Shown here: one piece after another, positions 53,800-64,000 of the stretch
Position numbering within the stretch: position 1 is the first letter of the stretch
Layout: each line of letters starts with the position of its first letter
DNA from: Ga0077530 sp046293075
GTDB lineage: Bacteria; Pseudomonadota; Alphaproteobacteria; Rhizobiales; Hyphomicrobiaceae
NCBI GenBank assembly: GCA_046293075.1
Contig: JBKBPL010000001.1
Location: forward strand, 124,001-188,000
Length of the DNA stretch: 64,000 bases
Direction: 5' to 3'
The notes under the pieces: model-generated
Database searches by the model: none
What the model saw: only the letters and a program-made list of their open reading frames with translations
What the model was told of the DNA's origin: nothing
Program-made: the position numbers and the translations under genes

Positions 53800-54774
53800 T
53801 CAGGCGATCTTGCCGCCAAGCTCATCCTCGATATGAATGCGGATGATCTCCTCGAAGCTCCGGTCCGGCTTGAAGCCGAGGTCCAGCGCGCGGCGGGTGT
53901 CGAAGTTGCGCGGCCAGCCCGCGACGATCCCCTGGATGAACGGATCCGGCTCGCGGCGGATGCGGGCCACGACCTTCTCGCCCGCTACTCTCTTCAAAGC
54001 TGCGATCTGTTCCCCCACGGTCACCGCGAGCCCGGGCATCGAGAGCGCGCGGCGCGGTCCCACCTTCTCGCCGTCGATGGTGGCGGCATGGATGAGATAG
54101 CCGACGGCCGCGCGCGGCGAGGCGTGCCAGTGCATGACGTCCTCCGAGACGGGCAGCACGGCCTCCTTGCCGGCCAGCGGCTCGCGGATGATGTTCGAGA
54201 AGAAGCCGGAGGCCGCCTTGTTCGGTGCCCCTGGGCGCACGCACACGGTCGGGAGGCGGATCGAGATCCCGTCCAGGAAGCCCTTGCGCGTGTAGTCGGA
54301 GACGAGCAATTCGCCGATCGCCTTCTGCGTCCCGTAGGAGGTCAGCGGGGTTGAGAAGAACTCATCACCGATCTTCTCGGGGAACGGTGCGCCGAACACG
54401 GCAATCGAGCTTGTGAACACGACGCGTGGCGTGTTCCCCGCGTGCCGCACGCTCTCGAGCAGGTTCATGGTGCCCTGGAGATTGATGCGGTAGCCCTTGT
54501 CGAACTCCTGCTCGGCCTCGCCGGAGACGATCGCCGCGAGATGGAAGATCACGTCGGGCTTGTCCGCGACGAGCCTGTCGGTCTCGCCGGGGGCGGGGAG
54601 ATCGCCGGTCGAGGACTCGACGGGGAACGGCGCACCTGCCGGCTTCTGCGGCGGCACGACGTCATAGAGCGCGAGCGAGGTGATCGGCTTCCCGCCGAGC
54701 TGGCCGTCCTTCGCAAGGCGCTCGGCGAGCTTGCGCCCGACCATGCCGGCGCCACCGATGATCAGAACCTTCAT
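53800..54774 (-). CDS. NAD-dependent epimerase/dehydratase family protein, D-erythronate dehydrogenase (DenD)-like
   Basis: A 324-residue extended SDR. It has GGAGMVGRKLAERL at the N-terminus, catalytic Ser/Thr in FTSSIAVFG and YGTQK as YxxxK. The C-terminal half (PREPLAGKEA-type segment, then MHWHASPRAAVGYLIHAA) is typical of the DenD group, which oxidises D-erythronate to 2-oxo-tetronate in four-carbon acid sugar catabolism. The kinase and isomerase partners of that route are not in the window, so the substrate is an inference. Confidence 0.75.
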   Translation of the reverse strand: MKVLIIGGAGMVGRKLAERLAKDGQLGGKPITSLALYDVVPPQKPAGAPFPVESSTGDLPAPGETDRLVADKPDVIFHLAAIVSGEAEQEFDKGYRINLQGTMNLLESVRHAGNTPRVVFTSSIAVFGAPFPEKIGDEFFSTPLTSYGTQKAIGELLVSDYTRKGFLDGISIRLPTVCVRPGAPNKAASGFFSNIIREPLAGKEAVLPVSEDVMHWHASPRAAVGYLIHAATIDGEKVGPRRALSMPGLAVTVGEQIAALKRVAGEKVVARIRREPDPFIQGIVAGWPRNFDTRRALDLGFKPDRSFEEIIRIHIEDELGGKIA

Positions 54775-54910
54775 GTCCGCCTCCCTCGCACGCGCTCGCC
54801 CTGCCCCCGGTCGGGGGCGTCAAGCGCATCGTTTCGTTGATCCAAGTTGGCCGGCAGGCGTACTGCCGCGCAAGGCTTTTTCTCGACCGCGTGAGAGCGG
54901 CGCGTGCCCG

Positions 54911-55924
54911 TCAGCCATGCGCGGTCAAGGTCGCCCAGAGGTTGTCGGCGCCGCCGGCAGCGATCATGCGGCCGATCTCGCTCTGCCAGTGGACCTCGGC
55001 GCCGAACTCGTTTCGCCAGCTCCACAGCCGCCGCGTGGCATAGTGCAGCGTGTGCTCCTGCGTGAAGCCCATGGCTCCGAATACCTCGTGCGCGATGGCG
55101 CACACGCGGCCCGCCGCTTCGCCCGTGCGCGCCTTGGCGACGGCGATGGCGAAGCGATCGGATCGTGCCGCGGCCGCCTCCACAGCCAAGAGTGCAGCGG
55201 CGCTTGCGGCGGCCGCTTCGGCCGCCAGCTCGGCCATGAGATGCTGGATGGCCTGAAAGCGAGCAATCGGGCGGCCGAACTGGATGCGGTCATTCGCCCA
55301 GGTCAGGCCATGCTCGAGCACCCGCGACATGCCGCCCGACATCTGCACGGCGCGAATGCGTGCGCCTTCCGCCTCCACGATACGTGGTGCGTCGGCGAGG
55401 CTCGCCGTGGCGATGATCCTGGCGCGGGCGAGGTCGATCGTCTCGCGCGGTTCGCCGGCCATATTGAAGCCGGGGGCGGCCACATCTCGGGCATCGATCA
55501 GGGAGAGGGTCTCAGGCCCCGTCGCGACGACCACACCGCCCACCGCGCTTGCCCATGGCACACCTGCGGCCTTGCCATCGCGGTTGGCGGAGGGCGGCGC
55601 CACGGAGAGCGCACCATCGGGAATTTCGATACCTGCCTTGGCGAGCAGGCGACGCGCGAGAATGGTCTCGGCGAGCGGCACCGGCAAGGTGTGATAGGCG
55701 GCGCGTTCGATGAGCGCGGCGGCATTGCCGAGGCCGAGATCCCCCTCGTTCTCCTCGCCGAGTGCCGTCATGCCCGCTTCTTCAAGCGCCGACCAGAGGT
55801 CGGCCGGAAAGCCCGCCTTGCCATCGGCGGCCTGCACGGCATGGCCGGCCTTTTCCTCGACGATGCGGTCGAGCGAACGCAGCATGAGGTCGCGCACACC
55901 CGTGTCTTCCGTTTCGTTGCTCAT
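54911..55924 (-). CDS. Acyl-CoA dehydrogenase, shorter partner
   Basis: A 337-residue flavoprotein of the acyl-CoA dehydrogenase family, with the N-terminal helical domain, a weakly conserved middle beta domain and the C-terminal helical bundle (FGRPIARFQAIQHLMAELA, then EVFGAMGFTQEHTLHYATRR). Its start overlaps the stop of the preceding acyl-CoA dehydrogenase gene (ATGA), suggesting a heteromeric pair like those in steroid side-chain or aromatic-acid degradation. The substrate cannot be named. Confidence 0.85.
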   Translation of the reverse strand: MSNETEDTGVRDLMLRSLDRIVEEKAGHAVQAADGKAGFPADLWSALEEAGMTALGEENEGDLGLGNAAALIERAAYHTLPVPLAETILARRLLAKAGIEIPDGALSVAPPSANRDGKAAGVPWASAVGGVVVATGPETLSLIDARDVAAPGFNMAGEPRETIDLARARIIATASLADAPRIVEAEGARIRAVQMSGGMSRVLEHGLTWANDRIQFGRPIARFQAIQHLMAELAAEAAAASAAALLAVEAAAARSDRFAIAVAKARTGEAAGRVCAIAHEVFGAMGFTQEHTLHYATRRLWSWRNEFGAEVHWQSEIGRMIAAGGADNLWATLTAHG

Positions 55925-57072
55925 CTAAGACCGAGCCCCCGTGCAATCATACCGCGCAGGATTTCGCGCGTGCCGCCGCGGATCGAGTAGCAAGGCGCCT
56001 GCATCTGGGCGAGCTGCTGGAGGCCGTCATAGGCCTGCCCATTGCCGGCCGCGCGTGGCTCCAGCGGCAGGAGGCGCCGCGTGATCTCGGGAATGGACTG
56101 CTCGAAGGTCGTGCCGAGATCCTTGACCAGCGCCGCCTCGGTGACCGGCGACCTCCCCTCGTTGAGCATCCCGGCGATCGAGGTCGACATGCGCCGCAGC
56201 GTCGCGAGATGCGCGACGAGCCGGCCAAGCTCGGCAGCCTCCATGGGCGCCGGGCTGTCGCCGACCTCGCGGAAGGCCTCGACGAGCAGGGGATAGGTGG
56301 ACATGAAGCGGTCGGGCCCGGAGCGCTCGAAGGCCAGTTCGGACGTCACCATGGCCCAACCCTGGCCGACAGCGCCGACAGTCATATCCTCCGGCACGAA
56401 TACGTCGTCGAAGGTCACCTCGTTGAACTCGTGCGCGCCATAGACATTGATGATCGGGCGCACCTCGATGCCCGGTGACTTCATGTCGATGATGAGCTGG
56501 GTGAGGCCGACGTGGCGATCCTCGGGGCGACCGCCCGTGCGCACGAGCGCAATGACGTAGTGGGCCTTGTGGGCGTAGCTCGTCCACACCTTGCGCCCCG
56601 TGACGCGAAAGCCACCCGCGACGGGCACGGCGCGCGTCTTAACGCTTGCAAGGTCGGAGCCTGTGTCCGGCTCGCTCATGCCGATGGCAAAGAAGCAGCG
56701 ACCGGCGGCGATCTCGGGCAGGATCATCTTCCTGGCGCGCTCGCTGCCATGCTTGAGAATTTGCGGGCCGCTCTGGCGGTCGGCAATCCAGTGCGCCATG
56801 ACCGGCGCGCCGGCAGCCAGGAGTTCCTCGACGACCACGTAGCGTTCGAGGGCGGAGCGCTCGTGGCCGCCGTACGCTTTGGGCCATGTCATGCCGAGAT
56901 AGCCGCGCGCGCCCAAGCGGGCGCTGAAGGCCGGGTCCGCGGCGACCATGGCGCCGACCGTCGGCACGAAGGTGCCTTTGGCCTTCTCCTCACTGAGAAA
57001 GGCGCGCACCTCGGCTCTGAGGCTTGTTGCGGCCGGCGGCATGACGACCGGCTCGAAGCGGAACTCCGGCAT
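55921..57072 (-). CDS. Acyl-CoA dehydrogenase, full-length partner
   Basis: A 383-residue acyl-CoA dehydrogenase. FAD-binding signatures FAIGMSEPDTGSDLASVKT and VTGRKVWTSYAH are present and the C-terminal region IRGGTREILRGMIARGLG is typical. It ends where the shorter partner begins (four-base overlap), so the two probably form one enzyme, as is known for alpha2beta2 acyl-CoA dehydrogenases. Expected reaction: alpha,beta-desaturation of an acyl-CoA. Confidence 0.9.
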   Translation of the reverse strand: MPEFRFEPVVMPPAATSLRAEVRAFLSEEKAKGTFVPTVGAMVAADPAFSARLGARGYLGMTWPKAYGGHERSALERYVVVEELLAAGAPVMAHWIADRQSGPQILKHGSERARKMILPEIAAGRCFFAIGMSEPDTGSDLASVKTRAVPVAGGFRVTGRKVWTSYAHKAHYVIALVRTGGRPEDRHVGLTQLIIDMKSPGIEVRPIINVYGAHEFNEVTFDDVFVPEDMTVGAVGQGWAMVTSELAFERSGPDRFMSTYPLLVEAFREVGDSPAPMEAAELGRLVAHLATLRRMSTSIAGMLNEGRSPVTEAALVKDLGTTFEQSIPEITRRLLPLEPRAAGNGQAYDGLQQLAQMQAPCYSIRGGTREILRGMIARGLGLR

Positions 57073-57185
57073 GGCGGGCGGCTCCCTGAGTGTGTTCTCT
57101 TAGAGAAGTGAGTACGCGCTCGCCGATGGCTGCGACAAGTGCCATTTGGCGTTGCTGCGGCAGTCGCGGTCGCATGGCTCCACTT

Positions 57186-57300
57186 CCCCTTCTCCCCGCC
57201 CGCGGGGAGAAGGACGGGATGACGGGTGGCGGCAAACGCTAACGTCCGTTGTGTGGCCGCACCTCGCGCTAGCCCGCTCGCAGCAAGCGCGGTACGAGGG
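57186..57300 (+). repeat. Palindromic repeat pair (copies 7 and 8)
   Basis: CCTTCTCCCCGC and GCGGGGAGAAGG form a near-perfect stem at 57188-57213, followed by GGGATGACGGGTGGCGG. After about 20 bases a decayed inverted copy follows from GGCCGCACCTCGCGC to about 57300. It lies in the gap between the unknown gene and the acyl-CoA dehydrogenases, inside the catabolic cluster. Confidence 0.7.
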
Positions 57301-57310
57301 GATGACCGAG

Positions 57311-58414
57311 CTACACGATGTTGATTGACCGGCGGGGCCGCTCGCGGATGCGCCAGACCGTTTGCGGCGCGCCATGATCGATGCGGGCGAGGAGATCGAC
57401 CGTCAGGAACCGGTTGTGGACCATGGCGAGGCCCTCGATCAGTCCGTTCCAGGCCTCCATCACGCCCTGCGCGGGACTGGAGATCCCGCGCATGAGCCGC
57501 CAGCCCGTGCGTGAAAGTAGAGTGGCATCGCCATCGCGCATGATGGCCGCGGTGTCGCCCTCGCCTTCAGCGAGCCATGCGAGGAGCCGCGCCAGCCCTT
57601 CGGCGTCTTCGTGCAGGATGCCTGCCGCGGCCGCGATCTCCTTATACAACTGTGCGCCAATCAGGCGGCCCGTGAGGCGGCCGAGATGGGCGCCCTCGGT
57701 CTCACCGAACAGCTCCATGAGCCGCGGCAAGCCGGAGCGGATGTACTCCATGGCGTAGTTGCGGTAGGCGCGGGCGAGGCGGTCGGGTGGCCAGTCCCCC
57801 GCCGGCAATCGCGGTGCGGCATCAGGATCGAAGGGCGGTGGCATCTCGCCGGGGCGAAAGACGAGCCGCTCCTCGGGCGTAAGGTCGTGGTCGTACTCCA
57901 TGAAGTAGCCGGCGAGCCCATGCTGGCCATCGACAGTCTGGGCCGTGCAGACGAAACCGAGCCGCAGGTTCTTCAGCGACACCCCGTTCTGCGCATACCA
58001 GCCGCTGAGGAAGGCGCGTGAAACCTCGCTCGGCACGCCGCAGATGGCCGCTCCCGGATAGATCCAGCGTGGCGGCACGAAGCGTACCCAGGCCTTGCGG
58101 TCGCTCTCCTTCATGAATTCGACGCTGACGCCACCAATGCTGTTCGAGAGGTAGTGATAGGCCGCGCAGGCGACGGCGTGCGGCATTCCCGCAAGGCCGA
58201 GCTTCTCGAAGCTTGAAAGGAACTTCTCATGGTGCTGATGGCGGAAGACGGCGTGTACCCAGCGCGCGGCATCCGCACTGCCACGACGGCTGACGAGGGT
58301 CAGGATGAGGCCCGTGAAGTACGCATGATAAAGGTCCGCGACTGCACGGGGCGCGCGCTCGATCGGCGGCGTGCCGGGTACGTTCCCCGCTCCGGGAGCA
58401 CGCTGTTCCGTCAC
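57311..58414 (-). CDS. Uncharacterised protein in the catabolic cluster
   Basis: A 367-residue soluble protein without signal or membrane helices. Well-ordered blocks such as DLYHAYFTGLILTLVSRRG, YHYLSNSIGGVSVEFMKES and VRFVPPRWIYPGAAICGVP look like a conserved enzyme or binding domain, with many His, Tyr and Trp residues. I do not recognise the family. GTG 58414 is chosen because it follows the stop of the RraA-like gene by ten bases; ATG 58504 would overlap that gene by 80 bases. Position in the operon suggests a role in the same pathway. Confidence 0.65.
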   Translation of the reverse strand: MTEQRAPGAGNVPGTPPIERAPRAVADLYHAYFTGLILTLVSRRGSADAARWVHAVFRHQHHEKFLSSFEKLGLAGMPHAVACAAYHYLSNSIGGVSVEFMKESDRKAWVRFVPPRWIYPGAAICGVPSEVSRAFLSGWYAQNGVSLKNLRLGFVCTAQTVDGQHGLAGYFMEYDHDLTPEERLVFRPGEMPPPFDPDAAPRLPAGDWPPDRLARAYRNYAMEYIRSGLPRLMELFGETEGAHLGRLTGRLIGAQLYKEIAAAAGILHEDAEGLARLLAWLAEGEGDTAAIMRDGDATLLSRTGWRLMRGISSPAQGVMEAWNGLIEGLAMVHNRFLTVDLLARIDHGAPQTVWRIRERPRRSINIV

Positions 58415-58424
58415 GATGTGGCCC

Positions 58425-59144
58425 TCAGCGTCCGTTCGCCTTGCGCCATGCAGCAAACTCGGCCTTGGCTTCGGGACCGCCGGGGTAGAGTCCGAAGATG
58501 CCACGGCCTTCGCGCACCTTCTCCATGACGAAGTCCTCGTAGGCCGTCATCTCGTGGCCTTCCTCAGCGATCTCGTTGGCGAGATGGGCGGGGATCACCA
58601 CCACGCCCTCGCCATCGCCAACGATGATGTCACCCGGAAAGACCGGCGCGTCGCCACAGCCGATCGGCACGTTGACGTCGACGGCGCGCTGGCGTGTGAG
58701 GTTGGTCGGAGGGGCCGGACGGTTCTGGTAGACAGGGAAGGCCATCTCGGCGATCTCGGGACAATCGCGGAACCCGCCATCGGTCACGATGCCCGCGACG
58801 CCACGCATCATCAGGCGCGTGATCAGGATCCCGCCGGCGGACGCTGCGCGCGCGTCCTTGCGGCTGTCGATCACCAGCACATGACCGGGCGGGCAGTCTT
58901 CGATGGTGCGCCGTTGCGGGTGCGAGCGGTCCTCGAAGACGCCCATGTGGTCGAGGTCCTCGCGTGCCGGGATGTAGCGCAGCGTATAGGCCTCGCCGAC
59001 CATCTGAGGGGCCCTCGTGCCGACGGGCCGGACATCCTGGATGAATTGATTGCGGAAGTTGCGCTTGAAGAGGGCCGTCGTGATGGTGGCTACGCTGATC
59101 TTCTTGAGCTTCTCGCGGTTCTCCGGGGTAAGCGTTGTGCTCAT
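58425..59144 (-). CDS. RraA/HMG-aldolase family protein
   Basis: A 239-residue protein of the RraA fold, which includes 4-hydroxy-4-methyl-2-oxoglutarate aldolases, oxaloacetate decarboxylases and the RNase E inhibitor RraA. The G-x-R-D type active-site segment is visible in GVAGIVTDGGFRDCPEI, preceded by VLVIDSRKD, with PIGCGDAPVFPGDIIVGD later. In a catabolic cluster the aldolase/decarboxylase function is more likely than RNase control. A LysR gene lies 65 bases upstream on the same strand. Confidence 0.8.
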   Translation of the reverse strand: MSTTLTPENREKLKKISVATITTALFKRNFRNQFIQDVRPVGTRAPQMVGEAYTLRYIPAREDLDHMGVFEDRSHPQRRTIEDCPPGHVLVIDSRKDARAASAGGILITRLMMRGVAGIVTDGGFRDCPEIAEMAFPVYQNRPAPPTNLTRQRAVDVNVPIGCGDAPVFPGDIIVGDGEGVVVIPAHLANEIAEEGHEMTAYEDFVMEKVREGRGIFGLYPGGPEAKAEFAAWRKANGR

Positions 59145-59209
59145 TGGGCGTTCCTCAACAATCCATCAAGGGCGCCAGCGAACCACAGTGCAGGCAGGCT
59201 GACAACCAT

Positions 59210-60058
59210 TCAGGCATAGCGCGCCACGCGCGCCCGGAGGCTGTCGAGAATTGGGCCGAAGTCCGACTCTTCGCGCGATTCCGGATAAAGAGCGCCGACC
59301 GGTACGGTGAAGCGGCGGGCGCGCGCAACGAGCTTGAGGCGTCCCCGCGAGAGGTGTCCGCGCACGAGGCGATAGGGCAGATAGCCCGATCCCTCATTAT
59401 GGAGAAGGTAGTCGACCGCCAGCGGGCCGATGTCGAGCGTCAGTCGCGCGCCGGCCCGCTTTGGGAAGGCTACGGCATGGTCTTCGCGGAAGTCGGGGCC
59501 CCAATCCACAAGAATATAGTCGTCCGTGCGGCGCCGTGCGTCGCCTCGCCCAGCCGATACGAGCACCAGTTCCTCCTCGAAGAGATGCTCGATGAGCAGG
59601 CCCGGCGATTGCAGCGGCTGGTACACGACGGCGACGTCGAGGGTGCCATCGAGCAGGCGCTGGGTGAGCATGGGCCCCGTCTCGGTTACTGCGGTGAGGG
59701 CGAGCTCGGGATAGGCAGCCTTGAGGTTCGCGATCCACGAGATCAACAAACCCTGCCACAACGTCGCTTCCGCGCCGACCGCGAGATGCTGATCATGCTG
59801 GCCCGAAAAACCCACATCCAGCTGGGCTTGCTGCCATACACGGACCATGGCGAGCGCGTGCTTCTGGAACTGCTCCCCCGCCGGCGTGATCTGCGCGCCG
59901 ATCTTGGAGCGCTCGAAGAGCTGGCGACCGAGCAACGATTCCAGGTTGCGCACGCGTGATGAGACCGTCGATTGCGTGATGTTCATGCGCCTCGCAGCTT
60001 CGATGAAGCTGCCGGTCTCAGCGATCATCAGGAACGTACGTGCGAGCGCGATATCCAT
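59210..60058 (-). CDS. LysR-type transcriptional regulator
   Basis: A 282-residue regulator with a winged-helix N-terminus (MDIALARTFLMIAETGSFIE, then NITQSTVSSRVRNLESLLG) and an effector-binding domain. A perfect inverted repeat TATCGAA-AGG-TTCGATA lies 41 bases upstream of its start, the expected place for autoregulation. It probably controls the co-directional catabolic cluster running from 59.1 to 52.8 kb. Confidence 0.88.
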   Translation of the reverse strand: MDIALARTFLMIAETGSFIEAARRMNITQSTVSSRVRNLESLLGRQLFERSKIGAQITPAGEQFQKHALAMVRVWQQAQLDVGFSGQHDQHLAVGAEATLWQGLLISWIANLKAAYPELALTAVTETGPMLTQRLLDGTLDVAVVYQPLQSPGLLIEHLFEEELVLVSAGRGDARRRTDDYILVDWGPDFREDHAVAFPKRAGARLTLDIGPLAVDYLLHNEGSGYLPYRLVRGHLSRGRLKLVARARRFTVPVGALYPESREESDFGPILDSLRARVARYA

Positions 60059-60098
60059 GGTGCGTGCTCTCGCTCAAGTGATGGTCATGCGTGCGATG

Positions 60099-60115
60099 TA
60101 TCGAAAGGTTCGATA
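60099..60115 (+). promoter_or_regulatory. T-N11-A operator upstream of the LysR gene
   Basis: TATCGAAAGGTTCGATA is a perfect 7-base inverted repeat with a 3-base spacer and contains the T-N11-A core (60101-60113) recognised by LysR-type regulators. It lies between the LysR gene and the divergent H1-like gene, so it could control both. Confidence 0.7.
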
Positions 60116-60216
60116 GATGACAGCGAAATTTTGCGTTTGCGATGGCTGTGGATTGCACACATTAGATGATGCATCGGCACCACACTACAAGTGAATAGCA
60201 GGAAAGGACCCTTGCA

Positions 60217-60387
60217 ATGGCCATGAGAGCGAAGAAGGTCGCGGCGAAGAAGGTCGCGTCCAAGAGCGCGAAGAAGAAGACCGCTGCGAAGAAGGTAGCG
60301 AAGAAGGCGGCCAAGAAGCCGGCGAAGAAGGCGGCCAAGAAGCGGAAGGTTGCCGTGAAGCGTGCGAAGGCCGCGAAGAAGCGGTAA
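60217..60387 (+). CDS. 56-residue histone H1-like Lys/Ala-rich protein
   Basis: ATG 60217 to TAA 60385-60387 encodes 56 residues, of which 23 are Lys and 4 Arg, with no acidic residue. The pattern is a run of AKKVA, AKKAAK and KKPAKK units, like eukaryotic histone H1 tails and bacterial proteins such as Hc1 or AlgP. It should bind DNA or RNA non-specifically and may compact the nucleoid. GGAAAGGA precedes the start. It is too short for most gene callers. Confidence 0.75.
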   Translation: MAMRAKKVAAKKVASKSAKKKTAAKKVAKKAAKKPAKKAAKKRKVAVKRAKAAKKR

Positions 60388-60393
60388 GACTGT

Positions 60394-60416
60394 CTCCGTT
60401 GTCCTGTGCAACGGAG
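60394..60416 (+). promoter_or_regulatory. Hairpin covering the ribosome site of the small exported protein gene
   Basis: CTCCGTTG (60394-60401) and CAACGGAG (60409-60416) form a perfect 8-bp stem with a 7-base loop. The 3' arm contains GGAG at 60413-60416, nine bases before the next ATG (60426), so the hairpin could limit translation of that gene. No T-tract follows. Confidence 0.5.
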
Positions 60417-60425
60417 CATGACTGA

Positions 60426-60800
60426 ATGCCATCGAGGCTCGTCTCGATGTCTGGCGCGGCAGCGCTGCTATTGAGCAGCATCGCTGCCGATGCCGCCAGC
60501 ATCACCAATCGCGATACCAAGAACGTCAAAGTCACGATCGCCGAAGGCGAGACTGTGACCGAGCACACGATCCAGCCGATGGAGGTGCTCGACAAGGTCT
60601 GCCTCAGTGGCTGCATCGTCCGCCTCGATGACAATGAGGAAGACGAGTACGAGGTCGAGGCCGAGGACATCGTGGCCATAGAGGACGGCTTCCTCTATTA
60701 CGACGGTCCCGACGCTCCGGCCGGTGGCGGGAGCGCGATCCCGCCTGTCGCACCTGGCCCGGGCGCGCCGGCGCCATCCGTGCCAGTGCCGAAGCAGTAG
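60426..60800 (+). CDS. Small exported acidic protein
   Basis: A 124-residue product with a signal peptide (hydrophobic core SGAAALLLSSIA, likely cleavage after ADA at 21-23), so periplasmic. The mature part has TNRDTKNVKVTIAEGE, a cysteine pair in VCLSGCIVRL, a strongly acidic stretch (DDNEEDEYEVEAEDI), YYDGPD and a Pro/Ala-rich tail. Similar small proteins occur across Alphaproteobacteria, but I know of no assigned function. It follows the H1-like gene by 38 bases. Confidence 0.75.
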   Translation: MPSRLVSMSGAAALLLSSIAADAASITNRDTKNVKVTIAEGETVTEHTIQPMEVLDKVCLSGCIVRLDDNEEDEYEVEAEDIVAIEDGFLYYDGPDAPAGGGSAIPPVAPGPGAPAPSVPVPKQ

Positions 60801-60829
60801 CGGGAAATCTCTGTCCTGAAAGGATAAAC

Positions 60830-60870
60830 GGCGCCGCTTGGCACCGGGAGGTGCTGCGCGGCGCCCGTTC
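60830..60870 (+). terminator. Long GC-rich hairpin between the small exported protein and alaS
   Basis: GGCGCCGC (60830-60837) pairs with GCGGCGCC (60858-60865), and an inner GCACC/GGTGC stem extends it. It lies between two convergent genes and may end transcription from both, though T-tracts are weak. Confidence 0.6.
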
Positions 60871-60903
60871 TATGGCGTGCTCAGGGAAATGCTCGCGAAG
60901 CGG

Positions 60904-63576
<2,673 letters not shown>

Positions 63577-64000
63577 GTCGCGGGCTCGCATCGATGGGGC
63601 GCGGCGGGCGCGCCGGAACAGTCTCTATCCAGTGGGCAAGAGCCTGCATAGAGCGCGCGGGCAACGACGCTGCGGTCAAGGCTCAAGTCACGAAGCTCGG
63701 GGCCGGCCGCCGGTCCGCGGCGCATACAAAGCCGCCACGCCCGCCAGTAGGCAGGTGCCCTGACACATGCCGCGCCGTGCTGAAAGGCCTCCCAGCCCTT
63801 CTTAGCGACGCGCCGAAAGGCTGTCCACCGGCCGTTCCGTGACCGATCAATTGCTTTGGCATCCGCTCGGTTGCCTGCTCGCGACAACCCGCCTGAAACC
63901 ACATCCGCGAGTTCCAGGCAACGAGATATCCCCGTTCAATTCTTCGGTCCCTACACTGACGGTAGGCATATGTTCCTACTAACAAAAACTAAATGACGTC
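63577..64000 (+). other. 424-base end region without a supported gene
   Basis: Frames on both strands here (for example the minus frame 63683-63985) have skewed composition and no recognisable motif or ribosome site, so none is called. The last 60 bases are AT-rich compared with the rest and may hold a promoter for a gene outside the window or for alaS. No RNA gene was found. Confidence 0.45.

Noticed and set aside
63683..63985. A 100-codon minus-strand frame at the window end
   Set aside because: Composition is unlike the neighbouring genes and no domain or ribosome site is visible.

Overview
The window is a GC-rich, gene-dense piece of an alphaproteobacterial chromosome, most like the Hyphomicrobiales/Rhodospirillales side of the class. 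The evidence is a circularly permuted two-piece tmRNA gene with an alphaproteobacterial tag (ANDNYAEAALAA), an alpha-type SspB adaptor, a prolyl-tRNA synthetase without the internal editing insertion, an F1 ATP synthase operon in the order atpH-A-G-D-C, a phasin, and many palindromic CCTCTCCCC/GGGGAGAGG intergenic repeats. Genus or species cannot be fixed from the sequence alone. No rRNA, tRNA, CRISPR array, prophage or intact insertion sequence was seen.

Layout. 0-9 kb: end of lptF, lptG and lptD (LPS export), a biotin-carboxylase/BCCP alpha subunit coupled to a DUF1489 gene, then a YfgM-like protein with BamB (outer-membrane protein assembly) and a small lipoprotein. 9-16 kb: a NYN-domain protein, a GNAT, a frameshifted DUF559 nuclease-like gene between inverted palindromic repeats, a COG0523 GTPase, a class II aldolase, a cupin and an SDR. 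15.5-20 kb: sspB next to ssrA, a CPBP membrane protease, a GNAT, and cysS preceded by a 22-codon frame with two adjacent Cys codons. 20-28 kb: a VOC/GFA/mini-membrane-protein operon, a radical SAM protein, two rSAM/selenodomain-associated transferases split by a Tat-exported metallo-beta-lactamase-fold protein, ruvCA without ruvB, rsmE, a DinB-fold protein. 28-38 kb: an SDR with 2,4-dienoyl-CoA reductase, thiL, a LysR regulator, surE, xerD, proS and a 2-hydroxyacid dehydrogenase. 38-47 kb: a tubby-like (LOR) protein, two paralogous serine hydrolases (one exported), a DapC-like aminotransferase, ftsK, a phasin. 47-52.5 kb: the F1 ATP synthase operon with a small four-cysteine protein between atpD and atpC. 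52.8-60 kb: a single-strand catabolic cluster (2-hydroxyacid dehydrogenase, DenD-like dehydrogenase, two acyl-CoA dehydrogenases, an unknown protein, an RraA-family protein, a LysR regulator). 60-64 kb: a 56-residue histone-H1-like peptide, a small exported acidic protein and alaS.

Most genes are housekeeping functions for the envelope, translation quality control, recombination and energy. The accessory signals most worth checking are the candidate cysteine leader peptide before cysS, the DUF559 gene inside a palindrome-bounded element whose gene-less relatives recur in the window, the small Cys protein in the atp operon, the H1-like peptide with the hairpin-masked ribosome site after it, and the uncharacterised 57.3-58.4 kb protein in a catabolic cluster.
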